Assembly (NCBI RefSeq): GCF_002092855.1
Contig: NZ_LVLC01000031.1
Span: 1 to 64,000, forward strand
Length of the DNA: 64,000 bases
From: Campylobacter concisus
GTDB taxonomy: Bacteria; Campylobacterota; Campylobacteria; Campylobacterales; Campylobacteraceae
Direction of reading: 5' to 3'
Position numbers and translations under genes: made by a program. The notes under the pieces are model-generated. The model did no database searches. It was not told the DNA's origin and saw only the letters and a list, made by a program, of their open reading frames with translations. Below, one piece after another: positions 1 through 8,856 of this stretch. Position 1 is the first letter of the stretch. Every line of letters begins with the position of its first letter.

Positions 1-66
1 TTGAAGGAGGGTTAGGATTCTTTATTTAATATTTTAAATAAGCTTACTATTGAATATTTTAAATAC

Positions 67-798
67 CTAGTTAAATTTATAGAAAACTCTATTTAGATAA
101 AGTCCTTCAGCTGGAGCCGGGATACGAGTTAGGACAGAGCATCCGTTAAGTGAAGCATTGATGAGCTCACCACCATTTTTTATACTCAAGGCTTTAAGTA
201 GATTTGCAACCATAAGCCGTACTTGTGCGCGCAAAAAACCGTTCGCTTTAAAAACGATGATAGTTTGGTTCTTGTATTCATAGCAAAATGCCTTAAAAAT
301 TTCTCGCACTGGACTTTTTGTATCACTTCCTGTTTTCATATAGGAGCTAAAATCATGCTCACCAACAAAATTAGATAAAATTTCATTTGCTTTTTTGATA
401 TCAAATTTTGGCAAAAAGACTTTATATTTTGAGCTAAAAACGTCAAATTCTCCATGATCTATAATGTATCTATAAGACCTTGCTACTGCGTCAAATCTTG
501 CTTGAAAATTTTCATCAACTAAATTTATACGTTTTATATGAATATTTGGATGAGCATGGCGGTTGATTAGCTCTTTTAGATGCTCTAAATTTTTAAAATG
601 ATCGCCACAAATTACGCTTGAGCTTTGATTGATCGCATGAACATTTTTATCTGTACGTGAGCTAGAGACTATTTTTTCAAATATTCCAACGTGAGCCAGA
701 GCACGTGAGAGCTCATCTTCTACGCCATTTTCATGCGGTTGAGTTTGCGAGCCTTGAAATTTGGAGCCATCGTAGCTATAAATTAGTTGGATTTTCAT
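67..798 (-). CDS. truA: tRNA pseudouridine synthase A (TruA)
   Basis: Converts uridines 38-40 in the anticodon arm of many tRNAs to pseudouridine; cytoplasmic. The 243-residue product opens with the usual MKIQLIYSYDGSKFQGSQ strand and has the catalytic-Asp motif SSRTDKNVHA (Asp50), which in most bacteria reads GRTDAGVHA. The C-terminal half has the family phrase FLRAQVRLMVANLL. Length is normal for the family. The ATG overlaps the TAA of the upstream permease gene by one base, so it is the last gene of the minus-strand run that starts at glmU. The same position is occupied by truA in C. jejuni (from memory, Cj0827). Downstream bases 1-66 hold nothing I can name. Confidence 0.95.
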   Translation of the reverse strand: MKIQLIYSYDGSKFQGSQTQPHENGVEDELSRALAHVGIFEKIVSSSRTDKNVHAINQSSSVICGDHFKNLEHLKELINRHAHPNIHIKRINLVDENFQARFDAVARSYRYIIDHGEFDVFSSKYKVFLPKFDIKKANEILSNFVGEHDFSSYMKTGSDTKSPVREIFKAFCYEYKNQTIIVFKANGFLRAQVRLMVANLLKALSIKNGGELINASLNGCSVLTRIPAPAEGLYLNRVFYKFN

Positions 799-1826
799 TA
801 GTATCTTCGCATGATCTTGGCTTTAAAAAGCAAAATTCCTGCCAACAAAAAGACAAGAAATATGAGTGGAATCGCAAAAGCTGGCTTTGACGAAAAGAGC
901 ATTATGAGCGTAAAATACCCAAATAAAACGCCAAACGTACCAACATAAACCATGCCCTTTTCATATCTATAAGTAACGATGCCAAAGCTTATGGCAAAAA
1001 GTGTACTGGCAAGTGGAAATAGTGCAACAAGCACATATGTACTAAGGTCTTTTCTTCTTTTTTCACTACTATTTGCCTCTGTCCAGTACTCTTTTATACT
1101 GCCTATATTGCTTATCTCTTCACTTTGTGCAGTCCTTATTTTCATGGATTTGAAGTTGCTTTGATGATAAATTTCATCTTTTATGTCATACATTTTTCCA
1201 TCTAATAAAGAGAGTTCGATGCTTTGATTTGTATTAGTGATCTTTGCATTTTTTGCAGTGATTAAGCGTTGGGAGTCTTTAATGTAAGGATTAAACATTA
1301 CGATATCTTTATAGGTAGTACCGTTGTTATCTTGCATTTCACTGCCCACATAGACCATCCAGTCAGAGAATTTTTGTCCAAACTGAGTTGGCTTTAAATT
1401 TAGCTTTGCGACAGTCTTTTTATAATCAATAAAATTTGCATTTAGCTGTGCGGCTATTGGTATCATTATGGTAGCGATTATAAGTAGAGCAGTGCTTAAA
1501 AATGCTGAAAATATTAAGAAAAATTTAGCAATCTTATTTGGTGAGCCACCAAGCGTAAAAATAACGATACTTTCATTCTCTTTTGATAATCTAAAAAGAG
1601 TCATCGCAAGTGATACAAAAAATGCTATAGGCACGACAAAAAGTAGTACACGTGGAAGCATAAATGAGTAGAGTTTAAAAAGCTCACCAAAGCTGATCTC
1701 AATGTAAGAAGTGATGCGCGCGATCTGGATGAAAAATACGATCGACATGATCAAAAAAAGCGTACTAAATAGCGACGCAAAAGTCCCTAGGAAGTTAAAC
1801 AAAAGATATCTATTCACTCTACTCAT
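798..1826 (-). CDS. LptF/LptG (YjgP/YjgQ) family permease
   Basis: Predicted inner-membrane subunit of the Lpt machine that extracts lipopolysaccharide or lipooligosaccharide and feeds it to the periplasmic bridge. The 342 residues show the family layout: three hydrophobic segments in the first 125 residues, a soluble periplasmic domain from about 130 to 255, then three more segments to the C-terminus. The opening SRVNRYLLFNFL is typical of LptF/G proteins. LptF and LptG cannot be told apart from this sequence, and no LptB ATPase is adjacent. The start overlaps the end of the prepilin peptidase gene by 8 bases, which implies translational coupling. Confidence 0.85.
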   Translation of the reverse strand: MSRVNRYLLFNFLGTFASLFSTLFLIMSIVFFIQIARITSYIEISFGELFKLYSFMLPRVLLFVVPIAFFVSLAMTLFRLSKENESIVIFTLGGSPNKIAKFFLIFSAFLSTALLIIATIMIPIAAQLNANFIDYKKTVAKLNLKPTQFGQKFSDWMVYVGSEMQDNNGTTYKDIVMFNPYIKDSQRLITAKNAKITNTNQSIELSLLDGKMYDIKDEIYHQSNFKSMKIRTAQSEEISNIGSIKEYWTEANSSEKRRKDLSTYVLVALFPLASTLFAISFGIVTYRYEKGMVYVGTFGVLFGYFTLIMLFSSKPAFAIPLIFLVFLLAGILLFKAKIMRRY

Positions 1827-2607
1827 AAATAAACCTTAAAATTTCTAAAATTTGCTCTTTAAAAGCGTATGTAATAAGTAAGCCAAGACTTAAAAATGGC
1901 ACAAAAGCCAGCTCGTAGCCCCTTTTTTGAACGACCGCATAGACTGGAAGCGTAAAAAGTGCTGCAAGATAGATCGCCACTAGAGCCAGCTTGACTGGCA
2001 AGATAGCTCCGATGATTGCCGCTATAAAGATATCTGCACTACCCATCGCTTCTCTTTTTATAACAAAGCTTACGACAAATCTAAGCGCCCAAAAGATAAA
2101 TGCAAAAAGGAATAAATTTAAAATCTGGGCAAAATTTCCTTTAAATATAAAAAGCATCAAAGCGTAGATAAATGCGAAAAATAGCGCTGCAAAAAGAAGA
2201 GGATCTGGCACAGCTTTATATCTTATGTCTATGACGCTAAGAGCTAGCAGCATAATAAAGCAAAGCCCTAAAAATAGCGCATAAAGCAAGGTTTCTACGC
2301 TTAAAATTTCGCCGCACTCTTTAAAAAAGCAGATCAGAAAAAGTATCCCAGAAACTAGCTCGATTGCTGGATAGATGAGGCTTATTTTTTGCTTACAAAA
2401 GGCGCATTTGCCGCCTAAAAATATCCACGAAAAAATTGGAACATTGTGATAAAAATTTAGCTTATGGTCGCAGTTTGGGCAATGAGAAGCTGGAAAATTT
2501 ATGCTCTCATTTCGTGGCAAGCGATATATCAGCACATTTGAAAATGAGCCCACGCAAATACCCAAAACAAAAGCAAAAGCGGCAAAAAAGATGACTAAAT
2601 TATCCAT
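1819..2607 (-). CDS. prepilin peptidase (A24 family, PilD-like)
   Basis: Membrane aspartyl protease that cleaves, and often N-methylates, type IV prepilins and pseudopilins. Visible are the N-terminal GSFSNVLIYRLPR segment, two CxxC pairs (CPNC and CAFC) of the zinc-binding cytoplasmic loop typical of PilD-type methylating enzymes, and the catalytic GSADIF (GxxD) motif in the second half, with about eight hydrophobic segments. A TTG start at 2628 is possible, but ATG at 2607 lies downstream of the uppS stop with a GTGAG element and is preferred (262 residues). A plausible substrate is the pseudopilin encoded at 24402-24818 in this window. Confidence 0.9.
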   Translation of the reverse strand: MDNLVIFFAAFAFVLGICVGSFSNVLIYRLPRNESINFPASHCPNCDHKLNFYHNVPIFSWIFLGGKCAFCKQKISLIYPAIELVSGILFLICFFKECGEILSVETLLYALFLGLCFIMLLALSVIDIRYKAVPDPLLFAALFFAFIYALMLFIFKGNFAQILNLFLFAFIFWALRFVVSFVIKREAMGSADIFIAAIIGAILPVKLALVAIYLAALFTLPVYAVVQKRGYELAFVPFLSLGLLITYAFKEQILEILRFIYE

Positions 2608-2614
2608 TATCTCA

Positions 2615-3286
2615 CTAAACTCCGCCAAATCTTCGCTCTATGTTTTTAAATTTACTAACGATATTTGCAAGCTCATCCTTGCTAAAGTCAGGCCAAAGTG
2701 TGGACGTAAAAAATAGCTCTGCGTAGCTTGCTTGCCAAAGCATAAAATTTGAGAGCCTGCTCTCGCCACCAGTTCTAATGAGAAGATCCACTGGCTCACT
2801 CTCATCAAGTGTTGCATTTAGGCTTGCTTCGTTTATCTCGCAGCCTTCTAAAGTTAGCTTTCTTGCAGCTCTGATGATCTCGTCTTTTGAGCCGTAGTTT
2901 ATCGCTAAATTTAATAATAAATTTTTATTCTCTCTTGTAGCGTTTTTGGTGATCTCTATCTCGTTTTTTAGCTCATCGCTAAATGGCGAAATATCGCCGA
3001 TTGTGTTAAATTTGATCCCATTTTTTATAAAATCATCACGCTTTAAAATGAGAAATTTCTTAAGCAAATTCATCAAAAACTCGACCTCTTTTTGCGGTCT
3101 TTTCCAGTTTTCAGTACTAAATGCGTAAAGACTTAAAATTTTCACTCCATTATCGATACAAAATTCGCACATATCGCTTACTACATTTGCTCCAGCTTCG
3201 TGCCCATTTGTCCGCAAAAATCCACGTTTTTTAGCCCAGCGTCCATTTCCATCCATGATAATAGCAAGGTGGTTTAATTCATTCAA
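2615..3286 (-). CDS. uppS: isoprenyl transferase / undecaprenyl diphosphate synthase
   Basis: Cis-prenyltransferase that elongates farnesyl diphosphate with eight isopentenyl units to make the C55 carrier for peptidoglycan and surface glycans. The 223-residue product has all signature blocks: MDGNGRWAKKRG near the N-terminus with the catalytic Asp, LYAFSTENWKRP, and the C-terminal LLIRTGGESRLSNFMLWQ and ELFFTSTLWPDF blocks. It is slightly short compared with about 250 residues in E. coli but normal for epsilonproteobacteria. It sits 3 bases downstream of the orphan gene and just before the prepilin peptidase. Confidence 0.95.
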   Translation of the reverse strand: MNELNHLAIIMDGNGRWAKKRGFLRTNGHEAGANVVSDMCEFCIDNGVKILSLYAFSTENWKRPQKEVEFLMNLLKKFLILKRDDFIKNGIKFNTIGDISPFSDELKNEIEITKNATRENKNLLLNLAINYGSKDEIIRAARKLTLEGCEINEASLNATLDESEPVDLLIRTGGESRLSNFMLWQASYAELFFTSTLWPDFSKDELANIVSKFKNIERRFGGV

Positions 3287-3289
3287 TCT

Positions 3290-3976
3290 TTAACCTTTTA
3301 TATCAATAATTTGTTCTTTTTTGCTCCAAAGAGCACTCACATTTTGCACTGTTATGTTGGCGTTAAATTCACCTTTTAACAAGCTAGCTACATTATTAAA
3401 TGGGGTCGCGATCTCGTATAAAACTTCATCTTTAAATTTAAAAACAAGTGGAGCAAAATTTGAAAATATTAAAAAAATTTTCATATCATTCCCCTCTTTT
3501 TTTAGCTGAAAAACGCCGTTTATGCCATTATAAATAAATGGTATATGCACGACATTTTCTTGCAGAGCAAAGAGCATTTTCGCTAGCACTTTCATCTCGT
3601 CTTTTGTCTTAGCTTCACTTAAACTTTTAAATAAATATTCATAAAACCACGATAAATTTTCATTTTCTATCAAATTTTCGATAAGATTTAGCCCATCAGC
3701 CAAGATATCTTCGTCTAAAATTCTTGGCTTTTCGTATAAATTTTTTATGACGATATTTTCGCCCTGGCTTTGCACCTCGCCCCAGTATCTAGAGCCTACA
3801 TTTAGCTCTTTTACGCTTTTTGTGTTTAAATTTCTATTTGCGAAATTTAAGATATATCTGTTAAAGCCTATCTTTTGGCTCACCAAGATACTAAGTGGGA
3901 GTGACGAATTTATAGCTACTAACGGTGAATTTGCATTTTTTGCTATTTTTTGAATGCGAGAAATTTTCTCTATCAT
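3290..3976 (-). CDS. conserved hypothetical protein of the coaBC-uppS operon
   Basis: I cannot assign this 228-residue protein to a characterised family. It has no signal peptide and no transmembrane segment. The middle (about 70-150) is predicted helical and acidic; the last 70 residues alternate short strands and helices (KIFLIFSNFAPLVFKFKDEV, then a helix and a final strand), loosely like the C-terminal domain of FliK-type hook-length proteins. That resemblance is only a guess. Its ATG overlaps the coaBC stop as ATGA and it ends 3 bases before uppS, so it is translated with metabolic genes. An equivalent gene sits in the same place in C. jejuni (Cj0823, from memory), so it is conserved in position. 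Confidence 0.7.
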   Translation of the reverse strand: MIEKISRIQKIAKNANSPLVAINSSLPLSILVSQKIGFNRYILNFANRNLNTKSVKELNVGSRYWGEVQSQGENIVIKNLYEKPRILDEDILADGLNLIENLIENENLSWFYEYLFKSLSEAKTKDEMKVLAKMLFALQENVVHIPFIYNGINGVFQLKKEGNDMKIFLIFSNFAPLVFKFKDEVLYEIATPFNNVASLLKGEFNANITVQNVSALWSKKEQIIDIKG

Positions 3977-5145
3977 AAATTTGCCGCTAGCTCCACGATA
4001 TGTCTTGCGATCTCGTCTTTTGCGGCAAGCGGTAGCAAAGTTTCATTATTTTTCGTGATGAAATTTACCTCATTTTGCTCGCTTGCAAAGCCATTTTTCT
4101 CACCCAAGATATTTAGGCAAACTGCGTCAAGTTCTTTTCGCTCTAGCATTGCTCTAGCATTTTTGTGTGCGCTCTCACTTGAGATTTCAAGCTTAAAGCC
4201 GATCTTTTTACATTTAAGCTCTTTTAGGCTTTGCAAAATATCGACATTTCTCTTTAGACTTAAGCTTAAATTTTCGCCAACGTCCTCTTTTTTTATCTTG
4301 CCATCAATTTTTGTCGGTACAAAATCACTCACCGCAGCACACATTACAAGCAAATTTGCACTCTCACACTCGCTCTTGCAAAGCTCTAAAAGCTCACTGC
4401 TTGAGCTAAATTTAAGGCACTCAAACGGCTCGTTACTAGTTTCAAAGCTAGCAAGCAGTTTTACCTCCGCACCTGCGTAGAAAAAGGCTCTAGCCAAGGC
4501 TCTTGCCATCTTGCCACTTGAGAAATTTGTAATGGCTCTAACATCATCTATCTTTTCAGTCGTTGCGCCACCAGTGATCACTACTTTTTTACCTGCAAAA
4601 AGTGGCTTACTAAGCCTTTTAATGGCAGCTTCTACTATCACTTCAGGGCTTGCAAGACCGCCCTTGCCAACGTCACCGCAAGCTAGAGTTTTAAGAACTG
4701 GCTCAACCACTAAAGCGCCGTTTTTCTTTAAAATTTTAAGTGAGTTTTGCGTCGCGAAGTGCTCGATCATATTGTTATTTGCAGCTAGTGCGACAACCAA
4801 AGGTACGTGCGAGGCGGCGATTAGCGTTTGCATAAAGACATTGTCACAGATGCCAGCTATTAGCTTATTTATCGTATTTACAGAGGCTGGAGCGATTAGA
4901 ACTAGATCCATTTTAGAGTAGGCTATGTGATTTACGCCATCTTGCCAGTTTTGCGTTTGTGAGCTTAAAATTTTATGCTCGCTTAGCGCTTCAAAGCCGC
5001 TTACACTGCAAAATTCAAGCGCTCCGTCGCTTAAAGCCACATAAACATCAGCGCCTTGCTTTTTAAGCAGCGATAAAATTTCAAATGCCTTATAAAAGGC
5101 GATACTACCGCAAACGGCTAGTAAAATCTTCTTATTTTTTAACAT
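3973..5145 (-). CDS. coaBC: bifunctional phosphopantothenoylcysteine decarboxylase / phosphopantothenate-cysteine ligase
   Basis: Two consecutive steps of coenzyme A synthesis. Residues 1 to about 180 are the flavin-dependent CoaC domain: KKILLAVCGSIAFYKAFE, APASVNTINKLIAGICDN, the AANNNM block and the ACGDVGKGGLASPE substrate loop with its Cys. Residues from about 185 form the CoaB ligase domain: KVVITGGATTEKIDDVRAI, NFSSGKMARALA and a KIKKEDVGENLSLSLKRNVDIL block, where most enzymes read NPDIL. Annotation could start at 5169, but ATG at 5145 begins directly at the conserved MLKNKKILLAV and overlaps the glmU end by only 14 bases. Product of 390 residues. Confidence 0.92.
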   Translation of the reverse strand: MLKNKKILLAVCGSIAFYKAFEILSLLKKQGADVYVALSDGALEFCSVSGFEALSEHKILSSQTQNWQDGVNHIAYSKMDLVLIAPASVNTINKLIAGICDNVFMQTLIAASHVPLVVALAANNNMIEHFATQNSLKILKKNGALVVEPVLKTLACGDVGKGGLASPEVIVEAAIKRLSKPLFAGKKVVITGGATTEKIDDVRAITNFSSGKMARALARAFFYAGAEVKLLASFETSNEPFECLKFSSSSELLELCKSECESANLLVMCAAVSDFVPTKIDGKIKKEDVGENLSLSLKRNVDILQSLKELKCKKIGFKLEISSESAHKNARAMLERKELDAVCLNILGEKNGFASEQNEVNFITKNNETLLPLAAKDEIARHIVELAANL

Positions 5146-6439
5146 CGTCTTTGCCAAAGAATTTCTCAAAAAAGCCGATTTTATTTTCTTGACGACCTCT
5201 GCTGATAGCTAGAGCGCCACTCTCAACGTCTTTTGTGATGGTGCTTCCTGCTGCGATGATGACATTATCAGCGATATTTACAGGGGCAACTAGCTGCGTA
5301 TCTGAGCCAACAAAGACGTTTTTACCGATCTTTGTTTTGTATTTTGCTTTGCCATCGTAGTTGCATGTGATCGTGCCACATCCGATATTTGTGCCACTTT
5401 CTATCTCGCAGTCGCCAAGATAGCTCAAATGTCCAGCTTTTATGCCGTTAAGAACGCCTTTTTTAACTTCGACGAAATTTCCTATGTGTGTGTCAGAAAT
5501 TTCAGAATTTGGCCTGATGTGAGCTAGTGGACCGATGTCTGAGTTTTTGATGACGCTACTTTCGATCACTGATGAGCTTTTGATGATGCTCTCAGAAATG
5601 ACGCACTCGCCAAGGATACTTACGTTTTCTTCTAGCACGCACTCGCCTTCAAATTTAGCTCTGCTGTCTATGAAAATGCTCTCAGGCATGCGCATCAAGA
5701 CGCCAGCTTTCATCAAATTTTGCTTGATCTCATCTTGCATGATCTTTTCAGCGATGCTAAGCTGAAATTTATCATTTATGCCCATGAAATTTTGCTCATT
5801 AACATTTACTGCAACGCACTTTAAGCTCTTTTCATTTGCTATTTTTATGGCGTCCGTTAGGTAGTACTCTTTTTGCGCGTTTTGGTTGCTTATGAGTGGT
5901 AAAATTTGCTCTAAAGCCTCGCGTTTAAAGCAGTAGCAGCCAGCATTTACGCTTTTTATCGCAAGTTGCGCTTCACTAGCATCTTTTTGCTCGACGATGC
6001 CTTCAACTTTGCCGTTTTTTATGATGACTCTGCCGTAGCCAAAAGGATTTGCTGCTTCAAAAGAGCTCATAACCACGTCAGCTTCGGCATTTGCTAGACG
6101 CATTAGATCTGTTGATTTTACAAGAGGCATATCGCCACAAGTTACAAGCACCTTTTCGCCGCTTAAATTTACGCTTTTTATCGCTCCAGCAGTGCCTGGG
6201 AAATTTGTATGATCTTGCTCAAAAATTTTAGTTTGAGGGAAAATTTCTTTTATCTTTTTGCTAATTAACTCTTTTTCGTAGTGAAGCACGACGCTAACGT
6301 CATTTGTGATCGCATAAGCTTGCTTTAAGATGTGAATGATCATTGGCTCACCGCAAAGTTCAAATAGGACTTTTGGACGTTTTGATTTCATTCTGGTGCC
6401 AAGACCAGCCGCTAAAATTATGATTGAAGTATTGTTCAT
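5132..6439 (-). CDS. glmU: bifunctional UDP-N-acetylglucosamine pyrophosphorylase / glucosamine-1-phosphate acetyltransferase
   Basis: Makes UDP-GlcNAc for peptidoglycan, lipooligosaccharide and glycosylation. The N-terminal uridylyltransferase domain starts with the nucleotide-binding IIILAAGLGTRMKSKRPKV and continues with VTCGDMPL. The C-terminal left-handed beta-helix shows hexapeptide repeats from about residue 245, including GPLAHIRPNSEI, the AGHLSYLGDCEI active-site His, and NIGCGTITCNYDGK. An upstream in-frame start at 6481 would add 14 unconserved residues; ATG at 6439 follows AAGGCTTAAAA and is preferred (435 residues). First gene of the minus-strand run, divergent from motA. Confidence 0.95.
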   Translation of the reverse strand: MNNTSIIILAAGLGTRMKSKRPKVLFELCGEPMIIHILKQAYAITNDVSVVLHYEKELISKKIKEIFPQTKIFEQDHTNFPGTAGAIKSVNLSGEKVLVTCGDMPLVKSTDLMRLANAEADVVMSSFEAANPFGYGRVIIKNGKVEGIVEQKDASEAQLAIKSVNAGCYCFKREALEQILPLISNQNAQKEYYLTDAIKIANEKSLKCVAVNVNEQNFMGINDKFQLSIAEKIMQDEIKQNLMKAGVLMRMPESIFIDSRAKFEGECVLEENVSILGECVISESIIKSSSVIESSVIKNSDIGPLAHIRPNSEISDTHIGNFVEVKKGVLNGIKAGHLSYLGDCEIESGTNIGCGTITCNYDGKAKYKTKIGKNVFVGSDTQLVAPVNIADNVIIAAGSTITKDVESGALAISRGRQENKIGFFEKFFGKDDVKK

Positions 6440-6471
6440 TTTTAAGCCTTTTAACGTTAAAAATTTCGCAG

Positions 6472-6477
6472 ATTGTA
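6472..6477 (-). promoter_or_regulatory. candidate glmU promoter -10 element
   Basis: On the minus strand this reads TACAAT preceded by TG one base earlier (TGCTACAAT), an extended -10 of the kind Campylobacter sigma70 promoters use, since they lack a strong -35. It would give a leader of roughly 25-30 bases before the glmU ATG at 6439. Confidence 0.45.
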
Positions 6478-6575
6478 GCAAAAAATGCCAAACATTTTTT
6501 TTAATTTAACGATTGTTTCAACAAAAAGCTAATAAAATAGCAATTCTTAAGAATTTATAAATAAAGTGAGCTTAA

Positions 6576-7343
6576 ATGGATTTAGGAACCGTCGTCGGCT
6601 GGGTTTTGACCCTAGTGCTTTTGTTTGGATCAATGGCGATAGGCGTTGGTATAGGACCATACATCGATATTCCTTCTGTGATGATCGTTTTTGGTGGTAC
6701 TATCGGCGTTATGATGGTTGGCTTCAAGATGGAGACGCTTAAAGGAATTGGTAAATTTTATGGCATTGCTGTTAAGCCATCAGTCGTAGTAAATTTGCCT
6801 GAGACTATAAAAAAAATAGTTGATTATTCAACCAAAGCTAGACGTGATGGTATCTTATCGCTCGAAAGTGAAGTAAATAATGAGACAAATCAGTTTTTAA
6901 AAAGAGGCCTGTCAATGGCGGTCGATGGCAATGAGCCAGATGCGATCAGAGCACTTTTGGAGATCGATATCGATCAAACTAGCACAAGACATTCAAATAA
7001 TATTAAAATTTTTGAGCAAGTCGGCGGTTTTGCTGGTGCGATGGGTATGATCGGAACGCTAATCGGTCTTGTTGCGATGCTTCTTAACATGTCAGATCCT
7101 AGTGCGATCGGCCCATCAATGGCGGTTGCCTTGCTTACGACACTTTATGGTGCGATGATAGGTAACATCATAGGTGCGCCTGTGGCAAACATCCTCTCTA
7201 TTCGCGATGCCGATGAAGCACTTGAAAAACAAGTCGTACTTGAGGGAATCATGTCGATACAAGCAGGTGATAATCCAAGAACGCTTGAAGCTAAACTCTT
7301 AGCATTTTTACCACCAAAAGATAGAAAAAGTCAGTTTGAATAA
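6576..7343 (+). CDS. motA: flagellar motor stator protein MotA
   Basis: Inner-membrane ring of the proton-driven stator that pushes on the FliG rotor. The 255 residues show four hydrophobic segments (about 2-25, 30-50, 150-172, 180-205) with the large cytoplasmic loop between the second and third. That loop has the charged patch DYSTKARRDGILSLESEV that contacts FliG. The third and fourth segments GAMGMIGTLIGLVAMLLNM and GPSMAVALLTTLYGAMIGNI carry the family-specific prolines. The stop codon overlaps the motB ATG (TAATG), so stator subunits are translationally coupled. Divergent from glmU across a 136-base gap with AT-rich promoter-like DNA. Confidence 0.96.
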   Translation: MDLGTVVGWVLTLVLLFGSMAIGVGIGPYIDIPSVMIVFGGTIGVMMVGFKMETLKGIGKFYGIAVKPSVVVNLPETIKKIVDYSTKARRDGILSLESEVNNETNQFLKRGLSMAVDGNEPDAIRALLEIDIDQTSTRHSNNIKIFEQVGGFAGAMGMIGTLIGLVAMLLNMSDPSAIGPSMAVALLTTLYGAMIGNIIGAPVANILSIRDADEALEKQVVLEGIMSIQAGDNPRTLEAKLLAFLPPKDRKSQFE

Positions 7344-8122
7344 TGGGTAAGTTAATAAAACCAGAAGAGTGTCCAAAATGTATGCCTGAGTGGCTAGCTG
7401 CTTTTGGTGACCTTATGTCACTTTTGCTTTGTTTTTTCGTTTTATTGCTTTCTATGGCGACAATGGATGCTAAAAAGATGGAGGCCGCTGTTGGCTCACT
7501 AGCTGGTGCTTTGAGTGTGCTTGAAGGTGGTGCTAGACCTGAAAATCAAATAGAAAAAGAGACAGATCCAGAAAATACTCGTGCAAAAAAGATAAGCAAG
7601 CAAAAGGGCTCACAAAGTGAGCTAAATATGAACGTTAAAAAGATAAATGAGCTGCTAGCTGCTAGCGGGGCACCTGAGATCACTATGGAAGAGAGCGAAG
7701 ATGGCTTTATCGTAAGGCTTCCAGCGGCTATGCTTTTTGATAAAGATAGTGCTGAAATTTCTGGCGAAGATGCGAAGCTATTTTTAAAACGAATAGGCAT
7801 GATTGTGGCGAAAATGCCTAATGATGTAAAAGCCGATATCATCGGCCATACAGATAATATAGAACCAAGCAAAGACTCAGCTTATAAAAATAACTGGCAG
7901 CTCTCAACTGCAAGGGCTTTAAGCGTGGTTGAAGAGCTAATTAACGATGGCGTACCACAAAATAGAATAATAGCTTCTGGCAAAGCTTCGTTTGATCCGA
8001 TCGCTAGTAACAGCACAGAAGATGGCAGAGCTAAGAATAATAGAGTAGAAATTCACTTCATATCGCTTGAGCCAAAAAATAAAGAGGCTACTAAGAAAAG
8101 TATCCTTGATATGAGGAATTAG
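7343..8122 (+). CDS. motB: flagellar motor stator protein MotB
   Basis: Plug and peptidoglycan anchor of the stator. One N-terminal membrane helix (about 18-42) carries the essential proton-accepting Asp23 in FGDLMSLLLCFFVLLLSM. The C-terminal OmpA-like peptidoglycan-binding domain has GHTDN, NWQLSTARA and NNRVEIHF. The linker between them is rich in charged residues. The 259-residue length is normal. Unusually, a CPKC pair lies in the short cytoplasmic N-terminus before the helix. Two bases separate its stop from the fliP start, whose ribosome site GAGGAATT lies inside the motB end. Confidence 0.95.
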   Translation: MGKLIKPEECPKCMPEWLAAFGDLMSLLLCFFVLLLSMATMDAKKMEAAVGSLAGALSVLEGGARPENQIEKETDPENTRAKKISKQKGSQSELNMNVKKINELLAASGAPEITMEESEDGFIVRLPAAMLFDKDSAEISGEDAKLFLKRIGMIVAKMPNDVKADIIGHTDNIEPSKDSAYKNNWQLSTARALSVVEELINDGVPQNRIIASGKASFDPIASNSTEDGRAKNNRVEIHFISLEPKNKEATKKSILDMRN

Positions 8123-8124
8123 TC

Positions 8125-8856
8125 GTGAAAGCACTGCTTGCTTTAGCGGTTTTACTTTGCACGGTTTTTGGGGCTGATCCTGCGTTACCAACTATAAATT
8201 TAAGTCTAAATTCTCCAACAAATGCCGAGCAACTTGTAAATTCTCTAAACGTTTTACTAATTCTCACTGCACTTGCACTTGCTCCTTCGCTCATTTTTAT
8301 GATGACAAGTTTTTTAAGGCTTGTTATCGTATTTTCATTTTTACGCCAAGCGATGGGTACGCAACAAGTGCCTCCTTCAACGGTGCTCATCTCGCTTGCG
8401 ATGGTTCTTACATTTTTTATTATGGAGCCAGTTGGGCAAAAGAGCTATAACGATGGCATAAAGCCTTATATAGCTGAGCAGATAGGCTATGAAGAGATGC
8501 TTGATAAGAGCTTAAAGCCATTTAAAGAATTTATGGTAAAAAACACAAGAGAAAAAGACCTTGCACTTTTCTTTAGGATTAGAAATTTACAAAATCCAGC
8601 AAATATTGAAGAGATACCGCTAAGTATCGCAATGTCAGCTTTTATGATAAGTGAGCTAAAGACATCTTTTGAAATAGCGTTTTTGCTCTATTTGCCATTT
8701 CTTGTCATTGACATGGTCGTAAGCTCAGTACTGATGGCCATGGGTATGATGATGCTACCTCCTGTCATGATCTCACTGCCATTTAAGCTACTCATCTTCG
8801 TGCTAGTTGATGGCTGGAATTTACTAATAGGAAACCTCGTAAAGAGCTTTCACTGA
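8125..8856 (+). CDS. fliP: flagellar type III export apparatus protein FliP
   Basis: Core subunit of the export gate through which flagellar proteins cross the inner membrane. The 243-residue protein starts with a cleavable-looking signal sequence (KALLALAVLLCTVFGAD). Family blocks follow: LALAPSLIFMMTSFLRLVIVFSFLRQAMGTQQVPP, a periplasmic segment with FKEFMVKNTREKDLALF, and C-terminal IPLSIAMSAFMISELKTSFEIAF plus MVVSSVLMAMGMMMLPPVMISLPFK. The start is GTG at 8125. The end overlaps the next ATG as ATGA-type coupling with an efflux gene, which is not a usual flagellar neighbour. Confidence 0.96.
   Translation: MKALLALAVLLCTVFGADPALPTINLSLNSPTNAEQLVNSLNVLLILTALALAPSLIFMMTSFLRLVIVFSFLRQAMGTQQVPPSTVLISLAMVLTFFIMEPVGQKSYNDGIKPYIAEQIGYEEMLDKSLKPFKEFMVKNTREKDLALFFRIRNLQNPANIEEIPLSIAMSAFMISELKTSFEIAFLLYLPFLVIDMVVSSVLMAMGMMMLPPVMISLPFKLLIFVLVDGWNLLIGNLVKSFH

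Noticed and set aside
28-65. 13-base direct repeat AATATTTTAAATA
   Set aside because: Low-complexity AT sequence at the window edge; expected by chance in such DNA.
1-66. Possible end of another gene at the left edge
   Set aside because: Too little sequence to support a frame or stop assignment.
3480-3509. Poly-A/T runs in coding regions as phase switches
   Set aside because: A/T runs of this size are common in the genome, and Campylobacter switches are mainly G/C tracts; no frame disruption seen.
3950-4480. 176-codon plus-strand open frame
   Set aside because: Antisense to coaBC, whose conserved motifs are unambiguous; Ser/Phe-rich shadow composition.
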